Shown piece by piece: positions 42,436 through 51,629 of a DNA stretch of 64,000 bases. The position numbers and the translations under genes were made by a program. This DNA is from Streptomyces coeruleorubidus (lineage in GTDB: Bacteria > Actinomycetota > Actinomycetes > Streptomycetales > Streptomycetaceae). Positions within the stretch are counted from its first letter, which is position 1, and each line of letters opens with the position of its first letter. The notes under the pieces were generated by a model. It was not told the DNA's origin, ran no database searches, and was given only the letters and a program-made list of their open reading frames with translations. Location of the stretch: assembly GCF_028885415.1 (NCBI RefSeq), contig NZ_CP118527.1:2852001-2916000 (forward strand), written 5' to 3'.

Positions 42436-43296
42436 GTGAGTCGCATCGTCCGGGTGATGCCCCCTGATGCGGAGGCCGCTGCCGTTCTACGAGAGTGGGT
42501 CGAGCAAGCGGACTCGCTTCTGGACGTCTCGGCCCTCGACCTGTCCGGGGCCGACCTGTCAGGTGCGGACCTCGCCATGGCACTGCTGACCCAGACGGTC
42601 CTCCGGGGCGCCAAACTCGGCGGCACCGATCTCTACCGGGCGCATCTGGAAGGCGCCATGCTCGATGATGCTGACCTCTCTCATGCGTCGCTGGTCAAGG
42701 CTGAACTTGACGAGGCTTCCCTGCGTGGTGCCAATTTGGACGAAGCAGACCTGGGAAGTACCAGCCTCTGGGCGGTCGATGCTCGGTCGGCTCGCTTCCG
42801 GGCAGCGAAGCTCCATGGCGCTTCCTTGATCGACGTCAGGCTGGAGGGCGCCGACCTCACCAACGCGTCTGTGCGCGAGACGTCCTTGAAGGCAGTACTC
42901 GACGAGCACACAGTCGTACGAGGGCTCTCCGGCACACTCTTCGGCCCCGCAGTCATCGACCATGCAGGTGTGCGGCGCGAGATCAGCGGACTGGACCTCG
43001 AGCGGTGGCTGAACAGCCGCGGAGCGAAGGTGCGTGTTCTCGACCCACGCTCTGATGAGATCACCTACTACGCCAAGTTCAGTGAGGGTTACTCGCGCAG
43101 CAATCCTCAGGGCATCGTCAGACGCCGCATGGTGAACGGCGTAGCACATGACGAGGCATTCACCAGGAACCTGCGCTGGGAACCGACCGAGTACCTTCGG
43201 CTCCACGAGCTGGGGCACAACGAGGTGGACCACGTGGAGATCAGTGAAGCGGAAGCGGTCGCGTTCATCGAAGAGATCACGGGACAGAACACATAG
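42436..43296 (+). CDS. pentapeptide-repeat protein with C-terminal extra domain
   Basis: 286 residues from a GTG. Residues about 30-165 are pentapeptide repeats of the A(D/N)Lxx type (LSGADLSGADLAMALL, LRGANLDEADL), forming a right-handed beta-helix. The last 110 residues are a separate domain beginning around LDLERWLNSRG and ending with an acidic helix. Pentapeptide proteins can mimic DNA and protect its targets. Next to a nuclease toxin this one may be a second immunity factor. Confidence 0.7.
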   Translation: MSRIVRVMPPDAEAAAVLREWVEQADSLLDVSALDLSGADLSGADLAMALLTQTVLRGAKLGGTDLYRAHLEGAMLDDADLSHASLVKAELDEASLRGANLDEADLGSTSLWAVDARSARFRAAKLHGASLIDVRLEGADLTNASVRETSLKAVLDEHTVVRGLSGTLFGPAVIDHAGVRREISGLDLERWLNSRGAKVRVLDPRSDEITYYAKFSEGYSRSNPQGIVRRRMVNGVAHDEAFTRNLRWEPTEYLRLHELGHNEVDHVEISEAEAVAFIEEITGQNT

Positions 43297-43355
43297 CCAG
43301 CCCAGCAGGCACAGGTAGTGACAGCTGGGAAGCGAAGGGCGGATGGCAGGTAACC

Positions 43356-43646
43356 GTGACAGCGCAGGACTACGACAACCAACTCCTCGAGTCGGTGTCC
43401 GTCCGCCGCCGTCGCCTCCGTGACGCCCTCCTCTTCGGGGCGCAGCGGCAGCGGCGGTCGCTCGATGAGCGGGTGGGGAAGATGTTCGCCGGGGTGGTGA
43501 TCGCGGCGGTGGTGTGTGCCGGGTGTGTGGGGTGGTCGTTCGTGTCGCACAAGGTCATCGGAAAGAGCCCGCACGGGGCGTCTGTGCCGTCCTCGGGTCA
43601 GAACTCCCCCAACTCTGCCGCCCCGTCTGCCTCTTCTTCTCGGTGA
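43356..43646 (+). CDS. small single-span membrane protein of the type VII locus
   Basis: 96 residues: a basic N-terminus with RRRRLRDALLFG, one membrane helix (about 46-65) and a Ser/Pro-rich outer tail. The start is a GTG. Short proteins of this form stand before eccD in other Streptomyces loci. The role is unknown; it may be a scaffold or accessory component. Confidence 0.6.
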   Translation: MTAQDYDNQLLESVSVRRRRLRDALLFGAQRQRRSLDERVGKMFAGVVIAAVVCAGCVGWSFVSHKVIGKSPHGASVPSSGQNSPNSAAPSASSSR

Positions 43647-43659
43647 TAGGTTCGAACGC

Positions 43660-45042
43660 GTGATGTCCACGGGGCCTTTGAGTCGTTCGGCGACCAGCAG
43701 CCGTACGGCGCTGAGCCGGATCACCCTGGTCGGTGAGCGGCGTCGGGTCGACCTCGTACTGCCTTCGCGGGAGCCCGTCGGGGTTCTGCTGCCGGAGGTC
43801 ATGCGACTCCTGGACGACCGCGTAGGAGACCGGCCCGAGTTACGGCATCTGGTCACTCCGGACGGGTCCGCGCTCGCGCACGACAGCACCCTGGAGTCGG
43901 CGGGTGTGGCCGACGGGACCGTGTTGCGGCTCGTGCGAGTGGAGGATGCCCCTTCCGCGCCTGTCGTCCATGACGTCACCGACGAAGTCGCCGACGATCT
44001 CGACCTGCGGGTCTGGCGGTGGCGGCCTGCGGTTCGGCGCGTTGTCGCCGCGTGTGCAACCGTCCTCTGGGCCTTCGCCGCCGGGCTCCTGGCCCGTGGC
44101 CACTTCGCCCTGTCCGCAGTAGGCGCGGGACTTCTCGCCGTTGCCGTGGCATGTGCCGTAGCCGGTGTCCTCCTCGGGCGCGCCCGGCGGCACGCACTCG
44201 CCGCCACCCTGATCGTCACGGCCGCCGCCCTGGCCGTCCTGTCGACCTGGACCTGCGCCGATGCCTACGGCTGGGGCGGTGCGGAGCGGCTGGCGGGTGT
44301 CGCGGCGGGCGTGGTGCTCGCGCTGTTGCTCGCCGGATGGTTCACGCCGTTGGGGCGCGGGGCGCTGATCGGCGCCGGGGCTGTCGCCGGCTGCCTGGTG
44401 GTGTGGGAAGCGGCCCTCGGGCTGCAGGGCGGGGCAGGGACCGCCGCCCAGCAGGCCCGGGTGGGCGCGCTGCTCGCCGTCGCTTCCGTCGTCGTCCTCG
44501 GGGTGCTGCCGCGGCTCGCGCTGATGGCGTCGGGGCTGACCGGGCTGGACGACCGGCGTACGGGTGGGGTGTCGGTTAGCCGGTACCAGGTGGGTACGGC
44601 GCTCGCGGCCACCCACCGTGGGCTGGTGCTGGCCACCGTTGTCCTCGCCGCCTCCGCGGGGGCGGCCGGCGTGCTCGTCCTGCGCACGGTGTCGGTGTGG
44701 ACGGTGTCGCTCAGCGTCGTCGTGATGGTGGTTCTCGCCTTGCGAGCGCGTGCTTTTCCGCTCACCGCCGAGGTCGTGGTGCTGCTCGTCGCGGCGGCCG
44801 TCGTCGCCGTGCGGCTCGTCGTGGTGTGGGATAAGCACACCGCAGCCGCTGGTCCCGTCGCCGTGCTCGGGCTCCTCGCTGTCGTACCTCTGGTGGTGCT
44901 GGCCGTGGAGCCGGCCGAGCATGTGCGGGTGAGGCTGCGGCGGGCCGGTGACCTCCTGGAGTCCGTGGCCGTGATCGCCCTGTTCCCGTTGGTGATCGGC
45001 GTGTTCGGGGTGTACGGGCGGCTGCTCGGCACCTTCGCGTAG
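43660..45042 (+). CDS. eccD: EccD-like type VII secretion membrane protein
   Basis: 460 residues if started at the GTG (an ATG follows immediately). Residues about 20-100 form the ubiquitin-like YukD domain (ITLVGERRRVDLVLP, then a GVLLPEVM helix). From about 130 on there are about eleven hydrophobic segments. That is the EccD plan: cytosolic ubiquitin-like domain plus a multi-span membrane core that lines the ESX complex. It is followed by the MinD-like ATPase after 6 bp. Confidence 0.85.
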   Translation: MMSTGPLSRSATSSRTALSRITLVGERRRVDLVLPSREPVGVLLPEVMRLLDDRVGDRPELRHLVTPDGSALAHDSTLESAGVADGTVLRLVRVEDAPSAPVVHDVTDEVADDLDLRVWRWRPAVRRVVAACATVLWAFAAGLLARGHFALSAVGAGLLAVAVACAVAGVLLGRARRHALAATLIVTAAALAVLSTWTCADAYGWGGAERLAGVAAGVVLALLLAGWFTPLGRGALIGAGAVAGCLVVWEAALGLQGGAGTAAQQARVGALLAVASVVVLGVLPRLALMASGLTGLDDRRTGGVSVSRYQVGTALAATHRGLVLATVVLAASAGAAGVLVLRTVSVWTVSLSVVVMVVLALRARAFPLTAEVVVLLVAAAVVAVRLVVVWDKHTAAAGPVAVLGLLAVVPLVVLAVEPAEHVRVRLRRAGDLLESVAVIALFPLVIGVFGVYGRLLGTFA

Positions 45043-45048
45043 GGCAGG

Positions 45049-46170
45049 GTGACCGGCATGGCAGGGGGAGGGGACTGGCAGCGCGACGTGCTGCGCGAGC
45101 TCACCGACGGCAATCCGGACCCGGTTGCCCCCGCCGTGCCCGAGGAGGGTGCAGCCCAGGCTGCACCCGAACCGCCGCAGCCCTCACCCCCGCCTGCCTC
45201 CGCACCGCCCCCGGCCCCCTACCGGGCGCGTGACCCTCGTGTCCCTGCCCCGGTCCCTGAGTCCCTCCCCACGGTCGATCCGCGCCTCGCCCTCGCCCTG
45301 GGCAGCCCGCAGCACGGTGACTCGGCCGCACGCCGCGCCGGGGCCTCCCTGCGCCGGCTCACCGCCTCCGCCACCCAGGAGGTCACCGAACAGACCCGCC
45401 TCGCGCAGGAGGTGCAGCAGCCCGTCACCACCGGACGGGTCATCGCCGTCACCTCGATCCGTGGCGGCGTCGGCAAGTCCACCATCGCCGCGCTGCTCGG
45501 CCGTACCTTCAACCACTACCGGCACGACCCGGTGCTCACCCTGGAGGCCGACGCGGCCTTGGGCACGCTCCCGGTACGGATGGGTGCGGACACGGTGCGC
45601 TGGTGTTGCGCCGACCTCGCCCGGATCCTGACGCCGGCGATGCAGCTCACGGACATCACGGGCTACCTGGTGCCCGTGGCCGATGGCGGCTGGCTGCTGC
45701 CCGCGAGCCAGGGACGGGTCGGTGCCCCCATGGACATGCGCACCTACCGGACGGTGACGCTGGCCCTGCGCCGGTACTTCGCGGTGACGGTGGTGGACTG
45801 CGAGACACTGCCCGGCGAGGTGGCCCGTACGGCGATGGACACCGCCCACGCACGAGTCGTCGTCGCCCCGATGACCGCCGAGGGCATCCACGGAACTCGC
45901 CAGGTCCTCGACTGGCTCGGCCAGTTGCCGCACTCCGCGCTCGCCACCACCGTGGTCGCCCTCAGCGCGAACTCCCCCGACACCACCCTCGACCCGAAGA
46001 CGGCCGCCGCCCACCTGCGCGAGCCCGGCGTGCCCGTCGTCCTGCTCCCCTACGATCGTCATCTCGCCCAAGGAGGCCCCATCCACACCGCCATGCTGGG
46101 CCGGAGCACCCGGGACGCGGCCGTCCGCCTGGCGGCCGAGGCGATGCAGCGGGCGGTGAGGGTGCGATGA
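45049..46170 (+). CDS. MinD/ParA-like ATPase with Pro-rich N-terminus (EspI-like)
   Basis: 373 residues. A Pro/Ala-rich disordered N-terminus (about 20-75) precedes a deviant Walker A (SIRGGVGKST, about 137-146) and a VVVDCETLPG region. EspI-type ATPases with this layout occur in mycobacterial ESX loci and modulate secretion. It is coupled to eccC by ATGA. Confidence 0.8.
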   Translation: MTGMAGGGDWQRDVLRELTDGNPDPVAPAVPEEGAAQAAPEPPQPSPPPASAPPPAPYRARDPRVPAPVPESLPTVDPRLALALGSPQHGDSAARRAGASLRRLTASATQEVTEQTRLAQEVQQPVTTGRVIAVTSIRGGVGKSTIAALLGRTFNHYRHDPVLTLEADAALGTLPVRMGADTVRWCCADLARILTPAMQLTDITGYLVPVADGGWLLPASQGRVGAPMDMRTYRTVTLALRRYFAVTVVDCETLPGEVARTAMDTAHARVVVAPMTAEGIHGTRQVLDWLGQLPHSALATTVVALSANSPDTTLDPKTAAAHLREPGVPVVLLPYDRHLAQGGPIHTAMLGRSTRDAAVRLAAEAMQRAVRVR

Positions 46171-49100
46171 CCCAGCAGGTGATCCACCGGCCCGCCCGCA
46201 GCACCCGCCCCCTCGAGCCCGCCGCACCCCGCACCATCGAGGCGCCCCCGAACCTCCCGGAGGGCAAGGTCGGCAACGCCGCCACCGCGCTGCTGCCCAT
46301 GGCCGGTGTCGTCAGCTCGGTCGTGCTGATGACGGTCATCCGCAACAGCCAGTTCGCCGCGATCGGCGCTATCGTGCTGGTCGTCGCCCTGCTGGGAGCG
46401 GTGGCGCTGTTCTTGTCCCAGCGCGGCAAGGCGCAGCGCACCCGGCGCGTCCAGCGTGAGCGCTATCTGGAGTACCTGGAGGAACTGCGCGAGGAACTGG
46501 GCGCCGCCGAGCGGGAACGGCGGCAGGCGGCGCGCGAGCTGAACCCACCGCCCGAGGCCCTGTACGACCTCGTCAGGGACCCGGCCAGGCTGTGGGAGCG
46601 GCGACGCCCGGACGCCGACTTCCTCTCGGTGCGGGCCGGCACCGGCGACGTACCGGCTCAGGAGCTGGCCATCGCGCAGAACAGCACCGGCGGTGTCCTC
46701 ACCCCGCCGGACCCGTTCATGCTGAACGAGGCCCGCGCCCTCCAGGGCCGCTTCGGAACGGCCACCGACTTCCCGCTCACCGTGCCGCTGGACCGGGCAG
46801 GGAACGTCAGCATCATCGGCGACCGGGTAGACGTCCTCCGCGTCGCCCGCACGCTGCTGCTCCAGACCGCCGTGACGCACGCGCCGGACGATGTCGCCGT
46901 CGCGCTCGGCACCGGCGACGAGCCGTCGTGGGCGTGGGCCAAGTGGCTGCCCCACGTCCTCGATCCACAGACGTACGACGGCCCGGTCGCCGCCCGCCGC
47001 ATCGCTCCCGACCTCGCGGAGCTGGCCCGGCTGTGCGGCCCCGACCTTCGGCAGCGTGCCGCGTACGCGGCCGAGGTGCGCCGCGGCCTGTCCGGCAGGA
47101 CCAAGGACGCGCTGCGCCTGACCTCCCGCATGCTCCTGATCAGCGACTCGTACGGCGACACCGCTACCGAACTCCCGCGCCCCGACTCGACGATCGGGCT
47201 GCCGGAGATGGGCGTCACCGTGCTCCACCTGCTTCAGCAGCAGGTGCACGAGCCCGACCAGGTCAGCGTGCGCATCACCGTTGACGGCGACCGGATCACC
47301 ATGGACGACTTGCGCGCCCCGAACGCGCCCTCCGCCCACGGCACGGTCGACGCGGTGACCACGGCTGGAGCCGAGGGCGTGGCCCGCATGCTCGCCCCAC
47401 TGCGCCTGTCGGCCGAGTCGGCGGCCGAGGGCACGCCCGTGTCCGGCCCGGTCGACTTCCCCGCGCTACTGGGCATCGACGACCCGGCCACCCTAGACCT
47501 GCACAGTCTCTGGGCGCCCCGGGGCGAGCGGGACTTCCTGCGCGTCCCCATCGGCCTCACCGACCACCACGAGCCGGTACTGCTGGACCTCAAGGAGTCC
47601 TCGCAGCTCGGCATGGGCCCGCACGGACTGTGCGTGGGCGCCACCGGCTCCGGCAAGAGCGAGCTGCTGCGCACCCTCGTCCTCGCGCTCGCCGCCACCC
47701 ATTCCCCGGAAGATCTGGCCCTCGTCCTGGTCGACTACAAGGGCGGCGCCACCTTCGCCCCCTTCGCCGAACTCCCCCACGTGGCCGGCGTGATCACCAA
47801 CCTGGAGAACCAGGCCGGCCTCGTCGAACGCGTCCACTCCAGCCTGGCCGGCGAGGTCAAACGCCGCCAGCAAGCACTCAAAGACGCCGGGAACATCGCC
47901 GACATCGGCCACTACACCGCCCTGCGCGCCACGACCCGCACCGACCTGGAACCCCTCCCCCATCTGTTCGTCGTCATCGACGAGTTCGGCGAACTCATCA
48001 CCGCCAAACCGGACTTCATCGACCTGTTCCTGTCCATCGGCCGCATCGGCCGCTCCATCGGCGTCCACCTGCTGCTGTCCAGCCAGCGCATCGAGGGCGG
48101 CAAGCTCAAGGGCCTGGAAACCTATCTGTCGTACCGGCTCGGCCTGCGCACCTTCTCCGCCGACGAGTCCCGCACGGTCCTCGACACCACCGACGCCTTC
48201 CACCTGCCGCCGCTGCCCGGCTTCGGCTACCTCAAGGTCGACACCTCCACCTACGAGCGCTTCAAGGCCGGATACGTCTCGGGTCCCTACCGCGGACCGG
48301 CCCAGCGCGACCAACGCGACGACGAGCCACTCGCCCGCCTCTACCCGGCGTACAACACCCCGCCGGGCACCGAGACGGAGCAGGACCCCGTCGCCACCCA
48401 GCGGGAGACCGACCCGACAGTCCTGTCCGTCATGGTCGACCAGCTCGCCGCGGCAGCACCACCGGTACGACGCATCTGGCTGCCCCCACTGCCCGACGCC
48501 ACCACCCTCGACACGGCCGCAGGCCCCCTCCAAGCCGACACGGACGGTGTGCGCCTCACCCACACAAGCGGCCCGATGAACGCCCCGCTCGGCGTCCTGG
48601 ACGACCCGGCCCGGCAGAGGCAGCAGCCGTGGCAGCTCGACCTGACCGTCGCCGGCGGGCACGCGGCCGTCATCGGAGGCCCGCAGTCCGGCAAGACCAC
48701 CCTCCTGCGCACCCTCGCCCTCTCCCTGGCCCTCACCCACACCCCGTACGACGTCGCCGTGTACGGCCTCGACCTGGCAGGCGGCGGCCTGTCCGCCCTG
48801 TCCGGCCTGCCACACGTCGGCGGCGTCGCCTCCCGCGCCGACCACGAGCGGGCCGCCCGCACGGTCGCCGAGGTACGCACCATGCTCACCCAGCGTGAGG
48901 AACTGTTCCGTGAGCACGGCATCGACTCCGTCGACCAGCTGCGCCACCTGCGGTCCAAGAAGCGCCTACCCGAGTTGGCCGCCACCGACATCGTGCTGCT
49001 CATTGACGGATACGGCGCCCTGCGCGACGAGTTCGCCGACCTCGACGACCCGGTGGCCGACCTGCTCAAGCGCGGCGGAGGCTACGGCATCCACGTCGTC

Positions 49101-50147
49101 GCCGGCATGCTGCGCTGGAACGACGTCCGCATCGCCACCCAGTCGATGTTCGGCACCCGCATCGAACTGCGCCTCAACGACCCGGCCGACTCCTCCATCG
49201 ACCGCAAACTGTCCGAGACTCTCGCCCCCGACACCCCCGGCCGCGTCCTGACCGACGGCAAGCTGTTCGCGCAGGTCGCGCTACCCCGCATCGACAACCG
49301 GCCGACGGCAGGCGACCTGGGCCCGGCCCTCGAACACACCGCCCGCACCATCCGCGCCTCCTGGCACGGCGAACTCGCCCCGCCCGTACGGGTACTGCCC
49401 ACCCGCCTGTCCACAGCCAAGCTGCCGGCACCGGCCGCCGAACCGGCGATGATCCCCGTAGGCGTCGACCAGGAGGCCCTGGCGCCGGTCCTGCTCGACC
49501 TGTTCAGCACCGACCAGCACCTGCTGATCCTCGGCGACAACGAGTGCGGCAAGACGAACCTGCTGAAACTCATCGCCACCCAGCTCGTCCGGCGATACAG
49601 CGACAAGGAACTCGTCTTCGGTGTCTGCGACCCCCGCCGCGGCCTGCGCGGCGTCATCCCCGAGCCCTACCGTGGCGGCTACGCCCACAACGCCAAACTC
49701 GCCGCTGCCCTGTCCACCGGCATCGCCACAGAGCTGGAGAAACGCCTGCCGGAGACGGCGGACCCCGACGCTCCGACGACCACCGAGCCCGACTTCACCG
49801 GGCCCCGCATCGTCATCCTGGTCGACGACTACGACATCCTCACCACGGCCGGCCAACAGCCGCTGGCACCCTTCCTGCCGTACGTCTCCTCCGCCCAGGA
49901 CATCGGCCTGCACTTCGTCATCGCCCGCCGCACCGCAGGCGCCTCCCGCGCACTCTACGAGCCCCTGCTGACCACCCTGCGCGAAACCGGCACCACCGCA
50001 CTCGTCATGACCGGCGACCGCACCGAAGGCCAGCTCTTCCCCGGCCTGTACGCGTCCCAACTACCGCCCGGCCGGGGCACACTCGTCCGCCGCGGACGCC
50101 CCCACCAGCTCATCCAGACCGCCCTCGCAGATGAAGAAAGCCCGTGA
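46167..50147 (+). CDS. eccC: EccC FtsK/SpoIIIE-type secretion ATPase
   Basis: 1326 residues; ATG overlaps the previous stop. Two N-terminal membrane helices (about 38-90) precede three ATPase domains, with Walker A GATGSGKSE, GGPQSGKTT and GDNECGKTN. Domain 1 has a DYKGGA strand and a VVIDEFGEL Walker B. Domain 3 has VILVDDYD. Three FtsK-like domains in one chain is the fused EccC form; mycobacterial ESX-1 splits them. EccC powers export and recognises the C-terminal signal of substrates. Confidence 0.92.
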   Translation: MTQQVIHRPARSTRPLEPAAPRTIEAPPNLPEGKVGNAATALLPMAGVVSSVVLMTVIRNSQFAAIGAIVLVVALLGAVALFLSQRGKAQRTRRVQRERYLEYLEELREELGAAERERRQAARELNPPPEALYDLVRDPARLWERRRPDADFLSVRAGTGDVPAQELAIAQNSTGGVLTPPDPFMLNEARALQGRFGTATDFPLTVPLDRAGNVSIIGDRVDVLRVARTLLLQTAVTHAPDDVAVALGTGDEPSWAWAKWLPHVLDPQTYDGPVAARRIAPDLAELARLCGPDLRQRAAYAAEVRRGLSGRTKDALRLTSRMLLISDSYGDTATELPRPDSTIGLPEMGVTVLHLLQQQVHEPDQVSVRITVDGDRITMDDLRAPNAPSAHGTVDAVTTAGAEGVARMLAPLRLSAESAAEGTPVSGPVDFPALLGIDDPATLDLHSLWAPRGERDFLRVPIGLTDHHEPVLLDLKESSQLGMGPHGLCVGATGSGKSELLRTLVLALAATHSPEDLALVLVDYKGGATFAPFAELPHVAGVITNLENQAGLVERVHSSLAGEVKRRQQALKDAGNIADIGHYTALRATTRTDLEPLPHLFVVIDEFGELITAKPDFIDLFLSIGRIGRSIGVHLLLSSQRIEGGKLKGLETYLSYRLGLRTFSADESRTVLDTTDAFHLPPLPGFGYLKVDTSTYERFKAGYVSGPYRGPAQRDQRDDEPLARLYPAYNTPPGTETEQDPVATQRETDPTVLSVMVDQLAAAAPPVRRIWLPPLPDATTLDTAAGPLQADTDGVRLTHTSGPMNAPLGVLDDPARQRQQPWQLDLTVAGGHAAVIGGPQSGKTTLLRTLALSLALTHTPYDVAVYGLDLAGGGLSALSGLPHVGGVASRADHERAARTVAEVRTMLTQREELFREHGIDSVDQLRHLRSKKRLPELAATDIVLLIDGYGALRDEFADLDDPVADLLKRGGGYGIHVVAGMLRWNDVRIATQSMFGTRIELRLNDPADSSIDRKLSETLAPDTPGRVLTDGKLFAQVALPRIDNRPTAGDLGPALEHTARTIRASWHGELAPPVRVLPTRLSTAKLPAPAAEPAMIPVGVDQEALAPVLLDLFSTDQHLLILGDNECGKTNLLKLIATQLVRRYSDKELVFGVCDPRRGLRGVIPEPYRGGYAHNAKLAAALSTGIATELEKRLPETADPDAPTTTEPDFTGPRIVILVDDYDILTTAGQQPLAPFLPYVSSAQDIGLHFVIARRTAGASRALYEPLLTTLRETGTTALVMTGDRTEGQLFPGLYASQLPPGRGTLVRRGRPHQLIQTALADEESP

Positions 50148-51547
50148 CCAAGGACGTCATCGCCCTCACCCCCAAGATGCCGGACCTGCCCACCCTGCTC
50201 GCGGGCCTCTACGCCGGCGGCCCCGAGCTCGGCGTGAACACCACGGCCGACGGGGCAGTCGTCCAGCTCTGCGGCCCCGACGGCCGTCCCCTGGTCTCGG
50301 TGGAGGCACCCATCCTCATCCAGGTCCCCGGCGAGACCACCCGCCTGCTGGACCACGCGGTCGAGGACGGGCCGGTGTGGTGGACCGAGGCCCGCGCCTC
50401 CACCGCCGTCGCGGAAGCCGGACGACTCGCGGGCTCCTTCGCGGGACGGCTGGCCACCGTGCTCGGCGGCACGGTCTGGCCGCCGCAGGCCGCCACCACC
50501 GACGTCGTCCCCCTCACCACCGACGTCTCGGCGATCCCGGCCCCCGCCACCACCGCCCCTGCCGTGGACGTCCTCACCGCCAGCACCGCCGTGGTCATCC
50601 AGGACCGCCCCCTGATCGCCATGACCAGCTGGCTCTCCGACGCCCTGCGCACCGCGGCCACCGCCGACCGCGCCCTGCAGATCGTCACCCCGCCCACCGC
50701 ACGCCTCACCCTCCCCACCCGCGCAGCCCTACGCGGCCTGCCCAACCGCTGGGTCGTCCAGGACCCCGAGCACGGCTACTACGACGGCCTGTCCGGCGCC
50801 GTACTCCACTGGAAGAACGGGACCTTCACCCCCGTACACGACGAGCAAGGCGCCACCAGGGTCGCCGAGGCCTTCGCCCCCGCCCCCGAAACCGGTGACC
50901 GCCAGCTGATCCTCACCCTGCGCACCCGCCACCCCGCCGACGAGAACCTCGTCCTCGGCCGCGCCCTCGAAACCGCCTTCCAGCACTTCACCGGCGCACC
51001 GCCCGCAGGATGGAGCACCGCCGAACCCGTCAACCTCCCCTGGTCCACCCGCCAGTTGACCGACCTGGCCCGCGCCCGCGCGCCCCGGCCCACCTGGCTC
51101 ATCGCCGTCGGGCACCCCGACCGGCCCACCCTCGCCACCGTCCGTGTGCTCCGCACACCGGCGGGCGTCGAAGAGGACATCACCCTCGCGCTCGGTTACG
51201 GCGAGAACGACACACCGCCCCTGCAAGCCATCGAGGCTCTCGCGGCCGAACTCGACGCTGAGCACGGTCTCGTCACCCTGCTCACGGCCCTCCGTGCCGC
51301 CCGCCGCGACCTCACCGTCCCCGCACGGCTCGACTCCCCTCCGATCCCCGTCACCTTCACGCTCGGCCACGACGAGGCCAGGCGCATCGGTCCACCCCGC
51401 GCCGAGCACCCGCCCTTCGGCCCCACCCCCACGCGGCTCGGCGCCCCGGCCGGGCCGGCCCTCCACTACCCCCTGGGGAATGGAACCGACCCCCACGCCT
51501 GGTCCACCTTCCAGCAGCTCACGCAGCACCTGAAACAGCAGGCGTGA
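50144..51547 (+). CDS. type VII locus protein of unknown function (DUF6177-like)
   Basis: 467 residues from a GTG coupled to eccC (GTGA). No membrane helix, nucleotide-binding motif or signal is seen. The middle carries NRWVVQDPEHGYYDGL. It resembles the DUF6177 proteins that follow eccC in Streptomyces; this is recalled, not checked. It ends the operon. The locus shows no eccB, eccE or mycosin gene. Confidence 0.6.
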   Translation: MTKDVIALTPKMPDLPTLLAGLYAGGPELGVNTTADGAVVQLCGPDGRPLVSVEAPILIQVPGETTRLLDHAVEDGPVWWTEARASTAVAEAGRLAGSFAGRLATVLGGTVWPPQAATTDVVPLTTDVSAIPAPATTAPAVDVLTASTAVVIQDRPLIAMTSWLSDALRTAATADRALQIVTPPTARLTLPTRAALRGLPNRWVVQDPEHGYYDGLSGAVLHWKNGTFTPVHDEQGATRVAEAFAPAPETGDRQLILTLRTRHPADENLVLGRALETAFQHFTGAPPAGWSTAEPVNLPWSTRQLTDLARARAPRPTWLIAVGHPDRPTLATVRVLRTPAGVEEDITLALGYGENDTPPLQAIEALAAELDAEHGLVTLLTALRAARRDLTVPARLDSPPIPVTFTLGHDEARRIGPPRAEHPPFGPTPTRLGAPAGPALHYPLGNGTDPHAWSTFQQLTQHLKQQA

Positions 51548-51629
51548 CCGGGCCGCCCTCGGCGTAGGACCACCGGAACGACATTGCTTCCGACGTCGAC
51601 AACCGGCGACCGGTGTCAGAGACGATCGG

